From UBA1227 sp045599345 (lineage in GTDB: Bacteria > Bacillota > Clostridia > Oscillospirales > Acutalibacteraceae), in assembly GCA_045599345.1 (NCBI GenBank), contig JAZRVV010000036.1, positions 1 through 64,000 on the forward strand: DNA of 64,000 nt, given 5' to 3'. The notes beneath the pieces are model-generated. The model was not told the DNA's origin and made no database searches. It worked only from the letters and a program-made list of their open reading frames with translations. Made by a program: the position numbers and the translations under genes. Position 1 is the first letter of the stretch; every line of letters starts with the position of its first letter. This document shows positions 25,641 to 32,840 of this stretch, in pieces.

Positions 25641-26246
25641 TTAATAATATCTCATAAGGCCAACTACTTTGCCCAAGATGATGAGTTCATCACAGATAAT
25701 TGGGTCCATGTAGTCGTTTTCTGGTTGGAGTCTGAAATGGTCAGCCTCCTTATAGAATGTTTTAACTGTTGCCTCGTCATCAATAAGGGCAACTACCATT
25801 TCGCCGTTTTTAGCGACGTTAGTCTGCTCTACGATGATTACGTCTCCCTCTAAGATGCCGGCATTGATCATACTTTCACCCTTAACACGAAGAGCAAAAA
25901 GCGTTTTGTCTGTAGCAAATGGGCCACCAAATGGGATGTAGCTTTCAATTTGCTCAGCGGCAAGGATAGGAGCACCAGCAGCAACAGTTCCAACAAGTGG
26001 AACCTCTAAGAAATGCTTGGCTTCGTCCTGAACGTTAAGGCGAATAGAACGCTTGAGAAGAGGATCACGAGTGATGTAGCCAGCATCCTCAAGTGCGTTT
26101 AAATTGGCCTGAACAGATGATGTAGACTTGAGTCCAACTGCTGCGCCAATTTCCCGAACTGATGCTGGAACAGCAGTCTTGCGTGAGCGATCAAGCAAGT
26201 ATTCATAAATCTTTTTCTGAGTGCCATTAAGGTTGTCAAGTTCCAT
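25641..26246 (-). CDS. lexA: LexA repressor, SOS regulator
   Basis: A 201-residue repressor that is cleaved when RecA filaments form. Residues 1-70 are the winged helix (VREIGAAVGLKSTSSVQANL). The autocleavage site is Ala90-Gly91 in VAAGAPILA, and the catalytic dyad is Ser125 (GESMINAG) and Lys162 (TVKTF). All elements needed for self-cleavage are present. Two LexA-box-like sites lie over its promoter, consistent with autoregulation. Divergent from a membrane-anchored unknown gene. Confidence 0.96.
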   Translation of the reverse strand: MELDNLNGTQKKIYEYLLDRSRKTAVPASVREIGAAVGLKSTSSVQANLNALEDAGYITRDPLLKRSIRLNVQDEAKHFLEVPLVGTVAAGAPILAAEQIESYIPFGGPFATDKTLFALRVKGESMINAGILEGDVIIVEQTNVAKNGEMVVALIDDEATVKTFYKEADHFRLQPENDYMDPIICDELIILGKVVGLMRYY

Positions 26247-26271
26247 AAATAAACCCCTTTCATAACCAAAA

Positions 26272-26285
26272 TGTACAAATGTTCA
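26272..26285. promoter_or_regulatory. Candidate LexA box 2
   Basis: On the minus strand GAACATTTGTAC (26284-26273), one base away from GAAC-N4-GTTC. It begins just after the lexA -10 and so would cover the transcription start. Confidence 0.55.
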
Positions 26286-26290
26286 ATCCG

Positions 26291-26319
26291 AGTATAGCAC
26301 ATCTGTTCGCATAATGCAA
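26291..26319 (-). promoter_or_regulatory. Candidate lexA promoter
   Basis: On the minus strand TTGCAT (26319-26314), 17 bases, then TATACT (26296-26291). LexA box 1 fills the spacer and box 2 lies over the start point. Confidence 0.55.
26296..26309. promoter_or_regulatory. Candidate LexA box 1
   Basis: On the minus strand GAACAGATGTGC (26308-26297) preceded by C, one base away from the CGAAC-N4-GTTC pattern. It lies between the -35 and -10 of the lexA promoter, 24 bases from box 2. Confidence 0.55.
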
Positions 26320-26337
26320 ACTTTTGTTTGAAAAATT

Positions 26338-26365
26338 TTGATTTTTCTTGACATTATGGTAAAAT
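26338..26365 (+). promoter_or_regulatory. Candidate promoter of the membrane-anchored unknown gene
   Basis: TTGATT at 26338-26343, 16 bases, TAAAAT at 26360-26365. A TTGACA at 26349 lacks a convincing -10 at the right distance. Confidence 0.4.
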
Positions 26366-26402
26366 GATGGCAAATAGGAGACTCATTTTAGGAGGTGTTC
26401 CT

Positions 26403-27551
26403 GTGAAGAATAACAAAACACTAAAAGTAATATTAATCGTTCTCTTGGCACTGATTTTATGTGTTGGAATTTTTTGGTTAGTTGCTCCACGCACAGCAAT
26501 GCAACTTGTTATGTCTGACACAAATTACGCAAAATACGTTGTGTCAAAAAATGCTTTAAAAGCCTATAACGATACGGATGCGCTGAAATTTGACGGCAGG
26601 CTTTCAGGGGAGCTTGGAGAGATTGATTTTTTAGATGATGAGGAATCAAAGCTTGCGGCAAACAAGTATTTAAAAACAATTCTTGTAAGCGGAGATCTTC
26701 ACAAGGGCAAAGACGCTGCAAAAGTCAATTTAACATTGTCTGATAGAGATGGCGCCCTTTTGACAAGTGAAGCTATTATTTCGGAAAACTTAAACTGCTT
26801 TAAGATAAATGAGCTCAACACAGGTTGGCTTAAATTAGAAAAAGAAAAAGCGAAGCCTTCCACTGCTGCAAAAGTTGCAACAAGTGGGGCTCCGGGCATT
26901 GAACTTGAAAAGCTTGTCAAAGTTTCAAAGGATAAAATTGAAATTAAAGCTACAACAACTCAACTTAAAAACGGAATAATTAGTGATTTTTTGCCAGATG
27001 AATATAAAGCACTTTTTGATAATGCAGTTAAAACAATGGCAACGAAGCTTGCATCAAGTGGCATAGAAAATACAAGTATCAAGTTCACAGTAGATAGTAG
27101 GAACAAAATCACCAGTATGAATATGCTCCTTGAGGGAACTGATAAAAACGTAGTACTTTCAATAGTATTTGGTGACGAGAGCGAAGGAAAACTTTCATAT
27201 AACGATTTGGAAATGGAGTTCGCTATAAAAGAAACTGAACTTAAGAGTTTTGACATCCCATCAAAAATAGAGGTTGCCACATTTGATGAGGAACAGATAA
27301 AAGCTGATGCTATGAGCTATTTGTTTGGTGACGCACTTAAAACCCACTCTGATTTGGCTGAACTTAGCACAGTGATTTTTGGTTCTAAAATCAAAGCCGA
27401 AATGGGCTCCTTCCTTGAAGGAATACTAGATACAAACGATTTAGCCGATGGAATTCAAGGAATTATAGACAGCGCTATGAATAAGGATTATTCAGGTGTC
27501 AAAGATATAGTAACAGACTTTTTTGAAGCATTTGGACTTGTTGGTGATTAA
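26403..27551 (+). CDS. Membrane-anchored extracytoplasmic protein of unknown function
   Basis: I do not recognise the family. The 382-residue protein begins VKNNKTLK, followed by one hydrophobic helix at about residues 8-30 (VILIVLLALILCVGIFWLV), so it is probably held in the membrane with the rest outside. No lipobox, LysM, protease or choline-binding motif is visible. The outer part has alternating hydrophobic and charged segments with several repeats of the pattern seen in beta-rich lipoprotein-like folds, and a C-terminal helical part. GTG 26403 is chosen because TTAGGAGGTG lies five bases upstream; the earlier in-frame ATG at 26364 has no ribosome site and lies in the promoter. It is divergent from lexA, the slot where Bacillus carries the SOS division inhibitor yneA, but there is no sequence likeness that I can see. 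Confidence 0.8.
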   Translation: MKNNKTLKVILIVLLALILCVGIFWLVAPRTAMQLVMSDTNYAKYVVSKNALKAYNDTDALKFDGRLSGELGEIDFLDDEESKLAANKYLKTILVSGDLHKGKDAAKVNLTLSDRDGALLTSEAIISENLNCFKINELNTGWLKLEKEKAKPSTAAKVATSGAPGIELEKLVKVSKDKIEIKATTTQLKNGIISDFLPDEYKALFDNAVKTMATKLASSGIENTSIKFTVDSRNKITSMNMLLEGTDKNVVLSIVFGDESEGKLSYNDLEMEFAIKETELKSFDIPSKIEVATFDEEQIKADAMSYLFGDALKTHSDLAELSTVIFGSKIKAEMGSFLEGILDTNDLADGIQGIIDSAMNKDYSGVKDIVTDFFEAFGLVGD

Positions 27552-27568
27552 AGAAACGGAGAAAGTAA

Positions 27569-28162
27569 ATGAAGATTATTGATATATCAAAGGATCTTTT
27601 AAGTTCACCGGTTTATCCTGGTGATCCAGAGACCAAAATACAAAACATCAGAAGTATTGAAATGGGTGATTTGTATAACTTAAACGCCCTTTATACAAGT
27701 CTTCATACAGGTACACATGTGGATGCTCCGCTTCATTTTTTGGAGTATGCAGAATCAATAGATGCCTTTCCACTTGAAAAGTTTATGGGCAGTGTAACAG
27801 TAGTGACACTGCCACACGGCCCAATAACAGGTGAGGTCGTAGAGCAATATTTTCCAAAGCATCCAACAAAATTAATACTTAGGACAAAGTCCGATAATGT
27901 ATTTTTTGGTGGTGCTGCGGAGGATATCGCATCGCTCGGTTACGACCTGCTTGGTTATGATAGGCCGTCACTTGGTGGTGACAATGAGGCATTCTGCCAT
28001 CGTGCGCTTTTGTCAGGTGGCACGATTCTTCTAGAAAACCTTGATTTGTCAGATGTTGAGCACGATGGCGAGTATTACCTCATCGCATTGCCGCTCAAGG
28101 CAGAGGGGCTCGAGGCTTCGCCAGTTCGAGCAGTACTGCTTGAGCAGGACAAAGGTTTTTAA
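27569..28162 (+). CDS. Cyclase-family (kynurenine formamidase-like) metal hydrolase
   Basis: A 197-residue protein of the cyclase / KynB family (PF04199 type). The metal motif HTGTHVDAPLHF at residues 48-59 is exact, preceded by SSPVYPGDPE. Family members hydrolyse N-formylkynurenine, isatin and other amides, or act as polyketide-type cyclases. The C-terminal GGTILLENLDLSDV is also typical. No tryptophan-catabolic gene is nearby, so the substrate is unknown. CGGAGA lies 10 bases before the ATG. It follows the unknown membrane protein by 17 bases and probably shares its transcript. Confidence 0.85.
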   Translation: MKIIDISKDLLSSPVYPGDPETKIQNIRSIEMGDLYNLNALYTSLHTGTHVDAPLHFLEYAESIDAFPLEKFMGSVTVVTLPHGPITGEVVEQYFPKHPTKLILRTKSDNVFFGGAAEDIASLGYDLLGYDRPSLGGDNEAFCHRALLSGGTILLENLDLSDVEHDGEYYLIALPLKAEGLEASPVRAVLLEQDKGF

Positions 28163-28167
28163 AAGAG

Positions 28168-28190
28168 TTATAGTATTTATAATACTATAA
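28168..28190. terminator. AT-rich perfect hairpin after the cyclase-family gene
   Basis: TTATAGTATT and AATACTATAA form a perfect 10-bp stem with a 3-base loop, six bases after the stop codon. It is directly followed by a second, GC-rich hairpin. Confidence 0.5.
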
Positions 28191-28192
28191 AG

Positions 28193-28222
28193 AATGGGGG
28201 GGTGCGTTCGCACCCCCCATTT
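28193..28222. terminator. GC-rich terminator hairpin between convergent genes
   Basis: ATGGGGGGGTGCG and the complementary CACCCCCCAT form a very stable stem with a TTCG loop, followed on the plus strand by TTTGTCTTGTT. It lies between two convergent genes. The runs of G and C are conspicuous in this AT-leaning sequence. Confidence 0.7.
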
Positions 28223-28228
28223 GTCTTG

Positions 28229-28882
28229 TTATATTTTATCTACTCTAAGGTTGTCACCAATTTTTGCTTTTAACTGCTCAATCAAATCATCAACGTCTTC
28301 TATATCATAGAAAGCAAAAATCTTTTCATCGATGCGTCCGATTCCAGAATGAGCAAAGATAAGTTTTAATATATCCTTATAATCATTCGGGAAGTTGAAG
28401 TAAACTGTACCGGATTTATTCTTGCGCATCGTGTATGCGATGTAGTTTACATTTTCGATTGGAATCTGGCGTACCTTAACATCCTTCTTTGTTGAATAGA
28501 TGATTGTAATGTCTGTCTCTGTTATTTCATAAGAATACTTCCTGCGTTTCTTTCTCTTGTGATGTGTTCTAAAGAAGAGGCAGTAGAGACCGAAAAGCAT
28601 AAGAATGCTTGCGAAAGCCCATAGCGCTGGTTCTTGATTGAGAGCACGCATCCAGAAAGCAGCGATTATTACAATAAACCAAGAGAGAGGTATAAAGAGC
28701 CAATCGTATTTTGAATGTTTATATCTGTAGTTTGGCTCACCTGACCAGACGAGTTCGGTGTTTAAGGATGGTCCTTTATCCTCTACCATTTCGCCTGTCT
28801 CTGGGTTGTAAATGTTTTTAGTCTTTTGTTCTATTACAGCAGTTGCAATTTTAGCTTTTGTATTAGCTTTCAATAATTTCAT
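28229..28882 (-). CDS. Two-helix membrane protein with a PH-like (bPH) domain
   Basis: A 217-residue protein of no known specific function. The order is a polar N-terminus (1-45), two membrane helices at about 60-77 and 85-105, a basic linker (HHKRKKRRK), then a beta-rich domain (YSYEITETDITII, IENVNYIAYTM) resembling bacterial PH domains, and a short acidic helix at the end. The ATG at 28882 has its AGGAG directly abutting it; a TTG at 28873 is nine bases from the same site and may be the true start. It overlaps the MOSC gene by 20 bases, so the two are probably translated together. Confidence 0.75.
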   Translation of the reverse strand: MKLLKANTKAKIATAVIEQKTKNIYNPETGEMVEDKGPSLNTELVWSGEPNYRYKHSKYDWLFIPLSWFIVIIAAFWMRALNQEPALWAFASILMLFGLYCLFFRTHHKRKKRRKYSYEITETDITIIYSTKKDVKVRQIPIENVNYIAYTMRKNKSGTVYFNFPNDYKDILKLIFAHSGIGRIDEKIFAFYDIEDVDDLIEQLKAKIGDNLRVDKI

Positions 28883-29282
28883 CTCCTGTGGTTATTGTTC
28901 CGCCACATATAATCTTGGCAAATGCGCAGTTGTGTTTGATTTCACAGTGTAAACCGTTTTGAACAAACTTGCATTCTTCAAAGCACTTTTTATTTGTGCT
29001 ACTGATTTCTATTACTACATCACCGATTGTAAACCTGTCGCCAACCGTTAAGGCGCTGTAATCGATACCACTCGTTGCAACGTTCGGCATGAAACGGTGA
29101 ACGCAAAGGCCGTTACCATCAGTGCGATAGGCAATGAGGTTTGATTCATCGGCAAGTGTCAGTTGACGGTCGCCTCCTTTGGCTTTCTTGTCGCCTTCCA
29201 CTCCGAGGCCAGCTATGAGGGTTAAAGATGTTACAGCCTCTTCTCCCAATTCGGTTTTGGTACGTAACATTTCTATTTTCAT
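28863..29282 (-). CDS. MOSC-domain protein
   Basis: A 139-residue protein that consists of little more than a MOSC domain, the C-terminal fold of molybdenum cofactor sulfurases. Features seen are GVEGDKKAKGGDRQLTL and FMPNVATSGIDYSALTVGD, with several Cys near the end (KKCFEECKF, HNCAF, ICGG). Stand-alone bacterial MOSC proteins of this size accompany molybdenum enzymes or act in N-hydroxylated compound reduction, but no molybdopterin gene is nearby. ATG 29282 is chosen with GGTGA upstream; the longer open frame runs through the tRNA-Gly gene and is not real there. Confidence 0.85.
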   Translation of the reverse strand: MKIEMLRTKTELGEEAVTSLTLIAGLGVEGDKKAKGGDRQLTLADESNLIAYRTDGNGLCVHRFMPNVATSGIDYSALTVGDRFTIGDVVIEISSTNKKCFEECKFVQNGLHCEIKHNCAFAKIICGGTITTGDEIIES

Positions 29283-29305
29283 AAAATCACCATGACAATT
29301 ATACA

Positions 29306-29341
29306 TAAAAAAAGAACTTACAGCAACCTGCAAGTTCTTAA
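29306..29341 (-). terminator. Terminator of tRNA-Gly
   Basis: On the minus strand an 11-pair stem with one mismatch (AAGAACTTGCAG with CTGTAAGTTCTT) is followed by seven T. It ends the tRNA transcript just before the MOSC gene. Confidence 0.75.
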
Positions 29342-29344
29342 AAG

Positions 29345-29420
29345 TGGAGCGGATTACGGGGCTCGAACCCGCTACCTCCACCTTGGCAAGGTGGCGCTCT
29401 ACCAGATGAGCTAAATCCGC
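29345..29420 (-). tRNA. tRNA-Gly (anticodon GCC)
   Basis: 76 bases on the minus strand. The acceptor stem GCGGATT pairs with AATCCGC, followed by T and an encoded CCA. The anticodon loop reads CTTGCCAAG, giving GCC. The T loop carries GGTTCGAGCCC. The whole cloverleaf can be drawn without mismatch in the acceptor stem. Confidence 0.97.
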
Positions 29421-29437
29421 ATGTGTGATGCTCGTAT

Positions 29438-29466
29438 ATAATAACCTAAGACGCAACCACTGTCAA
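29438..29466 (-). promoter_or_regulatory. Promoter of tRNA-Gly
   Basis: On the minus strand a consensus TTGACA (29466-29461), 17 bases, and TATTAT (29443-29438), 18 bases before the mature tRNA 5' end. A strong stable-RNA type promoter. Confidence 0.75.
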
Positions 29467-29496
29467 GAATGTTTTAAATTTATATATAAATAATAG

Positions 29497-29525
29497 TTGA
29501 CAATTTATTTTTCTAGGTGTAATAT
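29497..29525 (+). promoter_or_regulatory. Promoter of the infC-rpmI-rplT operon
   Basis: TTGACA at 29497-29502, 17 bases, TAATAT at 29520-29525. It is divergent from the tRNA-Gly promoter and leaves a 130-base leader before infC. Confidence 0.8.
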
Positions 29526-29657
29526 CTTCCTACAACAAAGAAGGACCATTCCGTTCTCACCTATGTCTTATGGTTCATAGGTCAATAGTATCTTGAAGGA
29601 TAGTATTGCGTGGACGGAGTATCTGTGTCCACGCTTTTATTATTTTTATGGAGGTGC
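29526..29657 (+). promoter_or_regulatory. L20-type ribosomal protein leader with attenuator
   Basis: A structured leader ahead of infC. One hairpin pairs ACCTATG (29559-29565) with CATAGGT (29576-29582); GACCAT near 29544 can pair with ATGGTT in that loop. A second imperfect stem spans 29584-29607. A terminator pairs GCGTGGAC (29608-29615) with GTCCACGC (29627-29634), followed by TTTTATTATTTTT. This order matches the L20 leader of Bacillota, in which excess L20 binds and causes early termination. The match to that family is from memory of its layout, not a covariance search. Confidence 0.75.
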
Positions 29658-30188
29658 ATGAACATAGGCACAAAGAACCAGGAAGTTCTTATTAACGAAG
29701 AAATCAAAGCAAAAGAACTCCGAGTTGTAACAGATGATGGTGAGCAGCTTGGTATCATGTCATTGAAGGATGCTTTACAATCAGCAGAGCAGAAGGATTT
29801 AGACCTTGTACTTATTGCTCCACAAGCACAACCACCTGTTGCAAAAATAATGGATTATGGTAAGTATCGTTTCGAACAGCAGAAGCGTGAAAAGGAAGCC
29901 AAGAAGAATCAAAAAGTTATCGAGGTTAAGGAAACAAGACTTTCCCTTAAAATTGATACACATGACTTTGAGACAAAGGTAAATCAGACAGTTAAGTTCT
30001 TAAAGGCCGGTCACAAGGTTAAGGTTTCTATTCGTTTTCGTGGTCGTGAGATGGCTCACCCAGAAAACGGTCTCGTTACCATGGAGAAATTTGCAGAAGC
30101 ATGTGCCGAATACTGTACTGTTGAAAAGGCTGCAAAGCTTGAGGGCAGACAGATGCTAATGTTCCTTGCACCAATTAAATCTAAGTAA
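29658..30188 (+). CDS. infC: Translation initiation factor IF-3
   Basis: A 176-residue factor that keeps 30S and 50S subunits apart and proofreads the initiation codon. The N domain (NQEVLINEEIKAKELRVV), basic linker and C domain (IRFRGREMAHPENG) are all present. The start is uncertain: ATG 29658 lies only three bases from GGAGG, whereas an in-frame ATA at 29664 is nine bases away. Non-AUG starts (AUU and similar) are the rule for infC and are used for autoregulation. An in-frame GTG at 29610 lies in the attenuator stem and is not believable. Confidence 0.95.
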   Translation: MNIGTKNQEVLINEEIKAKELRVVTDDGEQLGIMSLKDALQSAEQKDLDLVLIAPQAQPPVAKIMDYGKYRFEQQKREKEAKKNQKVIEVKETRLSLKIDTHDFETKVNQTVKFLKAGHKVKVSIRFRGREMAHPENGLVTMEKFAEACAEYCTVEKAAKLEGRQMLMFLAPIKSK

Positions 30189-30212
30189 TCAATTTCAAGG
30201 AGGACATATATT

Positions 30213-30413
30213 ATGCCAAAGATTAAGTCACATTCTGGCGCTAAGAAGCGTATCAAAGTATCAAAGAACGGTAAAGCAAAGCTTAACCACGCTAACAAAT
30301 CACATATCCTTACAAAGAAAAACACAAAGCGTAAGAGAAACCTTCGTAAGTCTTTCGTAGCAGATTCAACAAATGCTAAGAAGATCAAGAAGATGGTACC
30401 TTACAAGTATTAA
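30213..30413 (+). CDS. rpmI: 50S ribosomal protein L35
   Basis: A 66-residue basic protein starting MPKIKSHSGAKKR, with HILTKKNTKRKRNLRK in the middle. This is the family consensus. AAGGAGG precedes the ATG. Second gene of the infC operon. Confidence 0.98.
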   Translation: MPKIKSHSGAKKRIKVSKNGKAKLNHANKSHILTKKNTKRKRNLRKSFVADSTNAKKIKKMVPYKY

Positions 30414-30432
30414 TTTGAGGAGGATATGAACA

Positions 30433-30792
30433 ATGGCTAGAATTAAGGGCGCTATGATGACAAGAAAGCGCAGAAATAAAACACTCAAGATGGCTAAGGG
30501 CTACTATGGCTCAAAGCATGCTTTATTTAAGACAGCTAAGCAGGCTGTAATGAAGAGCGGTAATTACGCTTACATCGGCAGAAAGCAGAAGAAGAGAGAT
30601 TTCCGTCGTCTTTGGATTACAAGAATCTCAGCTGCTTGCAAGATGAATGGTATGAACTACTCAACATTTATCAACGGCCTTAAGAAGGCTGGCATCGATC
30701 TCAACAGAAAGATGCTCTCAGAAATCGCTATCGCTGACCCAGCTGCATTCACAGCTCTCTGTGATCAGGCAAAGGCAGCTCTTGCAAAATAA
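30433..30792 (+). CDS. rplT: 50S ribosomal protein L20
   Basis: A 119-residue basic protein that nucleates 50S assembly. The N-terminal extension MARIKGAMMTRKRRNKTLK and WITRISAACKMNGMNYS are conserved. L20 is also the expected ligand of the leader at 29526-29657, giving feedback control of the operon. TTGAGGAGG precedes the ATG by about ten bases. Confidence 0.98.
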   Translation: MARIKGAMMTRKRRNKTLKMAKGYYGSKHALFKTAKQAVMKSGNYAYIGRKQKKRDFRRLWITRISAACKMNGMNYSTFINGLKKAGIDLNRKMLSEIAIADPAAFTALCDQAKAALAK

Positions 30793-30801
30793 TTGAAAGC
30801 T

Positions 30802-30846
30802 ACACGCCCGTACGCGCTCGCGTACGTGGGCGTGTCTTTTGCTTTT
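30802..30846 (+). terminator. Terminator of the infC-rpmI-rplT operon
   Basis: A long GC-rich stem: ACACGCCC with GGGCGTGT enclosing GTACGC with GCGTAC, with a two-base bulge, followed by CTTTTGCTTTT. The ribosome site of the next gene overlaps its tail, so some read-through is likely. Confidence 0.85.
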
Positions 30847-30858
30847 AAGAGGTATTTT

Positions 30859-31653
30859 ATGGAGTCAATCACAAGCTTGAAAAATCCAAAAGTAAAAGCA
30901 TACACGGAACTCGTTTCCTCCGCAAAGGCGCGTAGGGAGCAGGGCCTTTTTGTGCTTGAGGGACTTCGTCTCGTTTTGGATGTTGTGCGCAGTGGATGCA
31001 CCATAAAAGAGCTCTATTTTACTAAGGTATTATACATTGATAATACCGATGATTTAGAAAAGCTCATTTCTCTTTCAGACGAGAGTTACGAGATAAGCGA
31101 CAGTGTCGCAGAAAAGATGTCTGATACAAAGAGCCCACAGGGTATCTTTGCAGTTGTTGCAAGAAATGAGTGCAACAGCGAAATTGATGGAGCGGGCAAA
31201 TATGTCTTGCTCGAGAACGTACAGGACCCTGCAAATTTGGGTGCTATCAGCCGTACGGCAGAGGCACTTGGAATTACAGGACTTATTGTCTCCGGTGGTT
31301 GTGATGTCTATAGTCCAAAGGCATTACGTGCATCCATGGGCGCATTGCTTAGGATTCCCGTAATAGAGACGGATGACGTAAGGGTGACAATTGAAGATGC
31401 TCAAAAAAGGGGAATGAAGACATATGCTTCAACTCCACGTGAGAACGCAGAAAGTATAACTGATGTTGACTTTAGAGATGGCGTTATTGTGGTAGTAGGA
31501 AATGAGGCAAACGGTGTAACCCAGAGCACTATGGATAGTTGTAAGAATAGTATTACGATAGAGATGACAGGCAGAGCGGAGTCACTTAATGCGGGAGCAG
31601 CAGCTTCCATTATTATGTGGGAAATGGTGAAGCCTTCAAATGACAAATCTTAA
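30859..31653 (+). CDS. TrmH/SpoU-family RNA 2'-O-methyltransferase
   Basis: A 264-residue knotted (SPOUT) methyltransferase. An N-terminal substrate-binding domain (residues 1-100) is followed by the SpoU core with motif 1 NVQDPANLGAISRTA, motif 2 VVGNEANGV and motif 3 SLNAGAAASIIMWEM. These enzymes methylate 23S rRNA or tRNA riboses; the exact target is not readable. ATG 30859 has AAGAGGT upstream; the in-frame codon at 30793 lies in the terminator. Its stop overlaps dprA by 14 bases. Confidence 0.9.
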   Translation: MESITSLKNPKVKAYTELVSSAKARREQGLFVLEGLRLVLDVVRSGCTIKELYFTKVLYIDNTDDLEKLISLSDESYEISDSVAEKMSDTKSPQGIFAVVARNECNSEIDGAGKYVLLENVQDPANLGAISRTAEALGITGLIVSGGCDVYSPKALRASMGALLRIPVIETDDVRVTIEDAQKRGMKTYASTPRENAESITDVDFRDGVIVVVGNEANGVTQSTMDSCKNSITIEMTGRAESLNAGAAASIIMWEMVKPSNDKS

Positions 31654-32827
31654 TTACTATTTATGGTTACAAGAAGCACTTGGTATAGCTCCAAGTAATG
31701 CTGGATACATTTTTGAAACGTATCACAGTGCAGAAGAAATTTACAAGGACAGCCCTATGATGAGGCGATTGGCAAACGTATTCACGCCAACACAGATATC
31801 AAAGATGGAATCCCTCTATCTTGAGGACACATATAAAACGGTTGAACAGTGTGCATCTCTCGGAGTGGACATTGTCACCTACGATGATGAATTCTATCCG
31901 TATTATCTGAGGCAAATACCTGATTTTCCAATGGTTCTCTATGTTAAGGGAAGCCTTAAAACCTTATCGCGTAAAATTCCAATTGCAATAGTTGGAACTC
32001 GCAAAGCTGCGCCACTGAGCTTAACCGCAGCGACAGAACTGTCAAAGTGTCTGTCGAAATGCGGATTCGCGGTTGTCAGTGGCGGTGCAATTGGCATAGA
32101 CTCTGCTGCGCACACCGGTGCAATCAGTGTGGGAGAGGAGACTTTTGCCGTACTCGGTGGTGGCCATGGTTCAAATTATCTAAAGACAAATGAACCGCTT
32201 CGTAATGTAATAGCAAAGAATGGCGCAACAATATCGGAGTGGCCTCCATTTACAGAACCTCACAAGGGAACTTTTCCTATAAGAAACCGAATTATTTCGG
32301 GAATGACAGTTGGAACAATTGTAGTTGAGGCTGCGAAAAAAAGTGGTTCTTTGATTACAGTAAACAAAGCAATCAATCAAGGTCGAGATGTGTTGGCGCT
32401 ACCAGGCGTCGAAATAGAAGACATTGAAAATAAATTCCAAATGCCACTCGATGTTATAGGATTTTATCTGAATAGATTTGCAGATCAAATAACTATTGAT
32501 GAATCAGTTGACTTGTCTATTGATTTGACAAACATTGGTAGTGATGTTGTAAGCTATAATCAAGAAGTTAAAAAGATAAAAACAGCAGATCGAAAAATAA
32601 AAGAGGAAGAGCTCAGACGCAAGAGGTCGAAAAAAAGGGAAATAACGGATCCGATATCGGAGAGTGCGCAGCGTGTATACGCTGCTTTTGGAGCGGACCC
32701 GTTAAGCATAAACAAACTAGAGGAGACAATGGCTATGCCACTTACTGATTTGCTCGGTGCATTGACTGAGCTTGAAGTATTTGGATACATCGAACTTCTA
32801 GCGAATACAAATTATGTAATAAAATAG
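31640..32827 (+). CDS. dprA: DNA processing protein DprA (Smf)
   Basis: A 395-residue protein that protects incoming single-stranded DNA and loads RecA in natural transformation. An N-terminal helical domain is followed by the Rossmann core (AIVGTRKAAPLS, VSGGAIGIDSAAH, FPIRNRIISG, KSGSLITV) and a C-terminal winged helix. Most Bacillota keep dprA even if transformation is unproven. It sits directly before topA, the usual place. The linker before the last domain is highly charged (DRKIKEEELRRKRSKKR). Confidence 0.95.
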   Translation: MTNLNYYLWLQEALGIAPSNAGYIFETYHSAEEIYKDSPMMRRLANVFTPTQISKMESLYLEDTYKTVEQCASLGVDIVTYDDEFYPYYLRQIPDFPMVLYVKGSLKTLSRKIPIAIVGTRKAAPLSLTAATELSKCLSKCGFAVVSGGAIGIDSAAHTGAISVGEETFAVLGGGHGSNYLKTNEPLRNVIAKNGATISEWPPFTEPHKGTFPIRNRIISGMTVGTIVVEAAKKSGSLITVNKAINQGRDVLALPGVEIEDIENKFQMPLDVIGFYLNRFADQITIDESVDLSIDLTNIGSDVVSYNQEVKKIKTADRKIKEEELRRKRSKKREITDPISESAQRVYAAFGADPLSINKLEETMAMPLTDLLGALTELEVFGYIELLANTNYVIK

Positions 32828-32840
32828 GATGGTTTTCGCA

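Noticed and set aside
29283..29456. Open frame extending the MOSC gene upstream through the tRNA-Gly region
   Set aside because: It translates the tRNA (the familiar LAHLVERHLAKVEVAG-type artefact) and the tRNA terminator; the MOSC family start and a ribosome site are at 29282.
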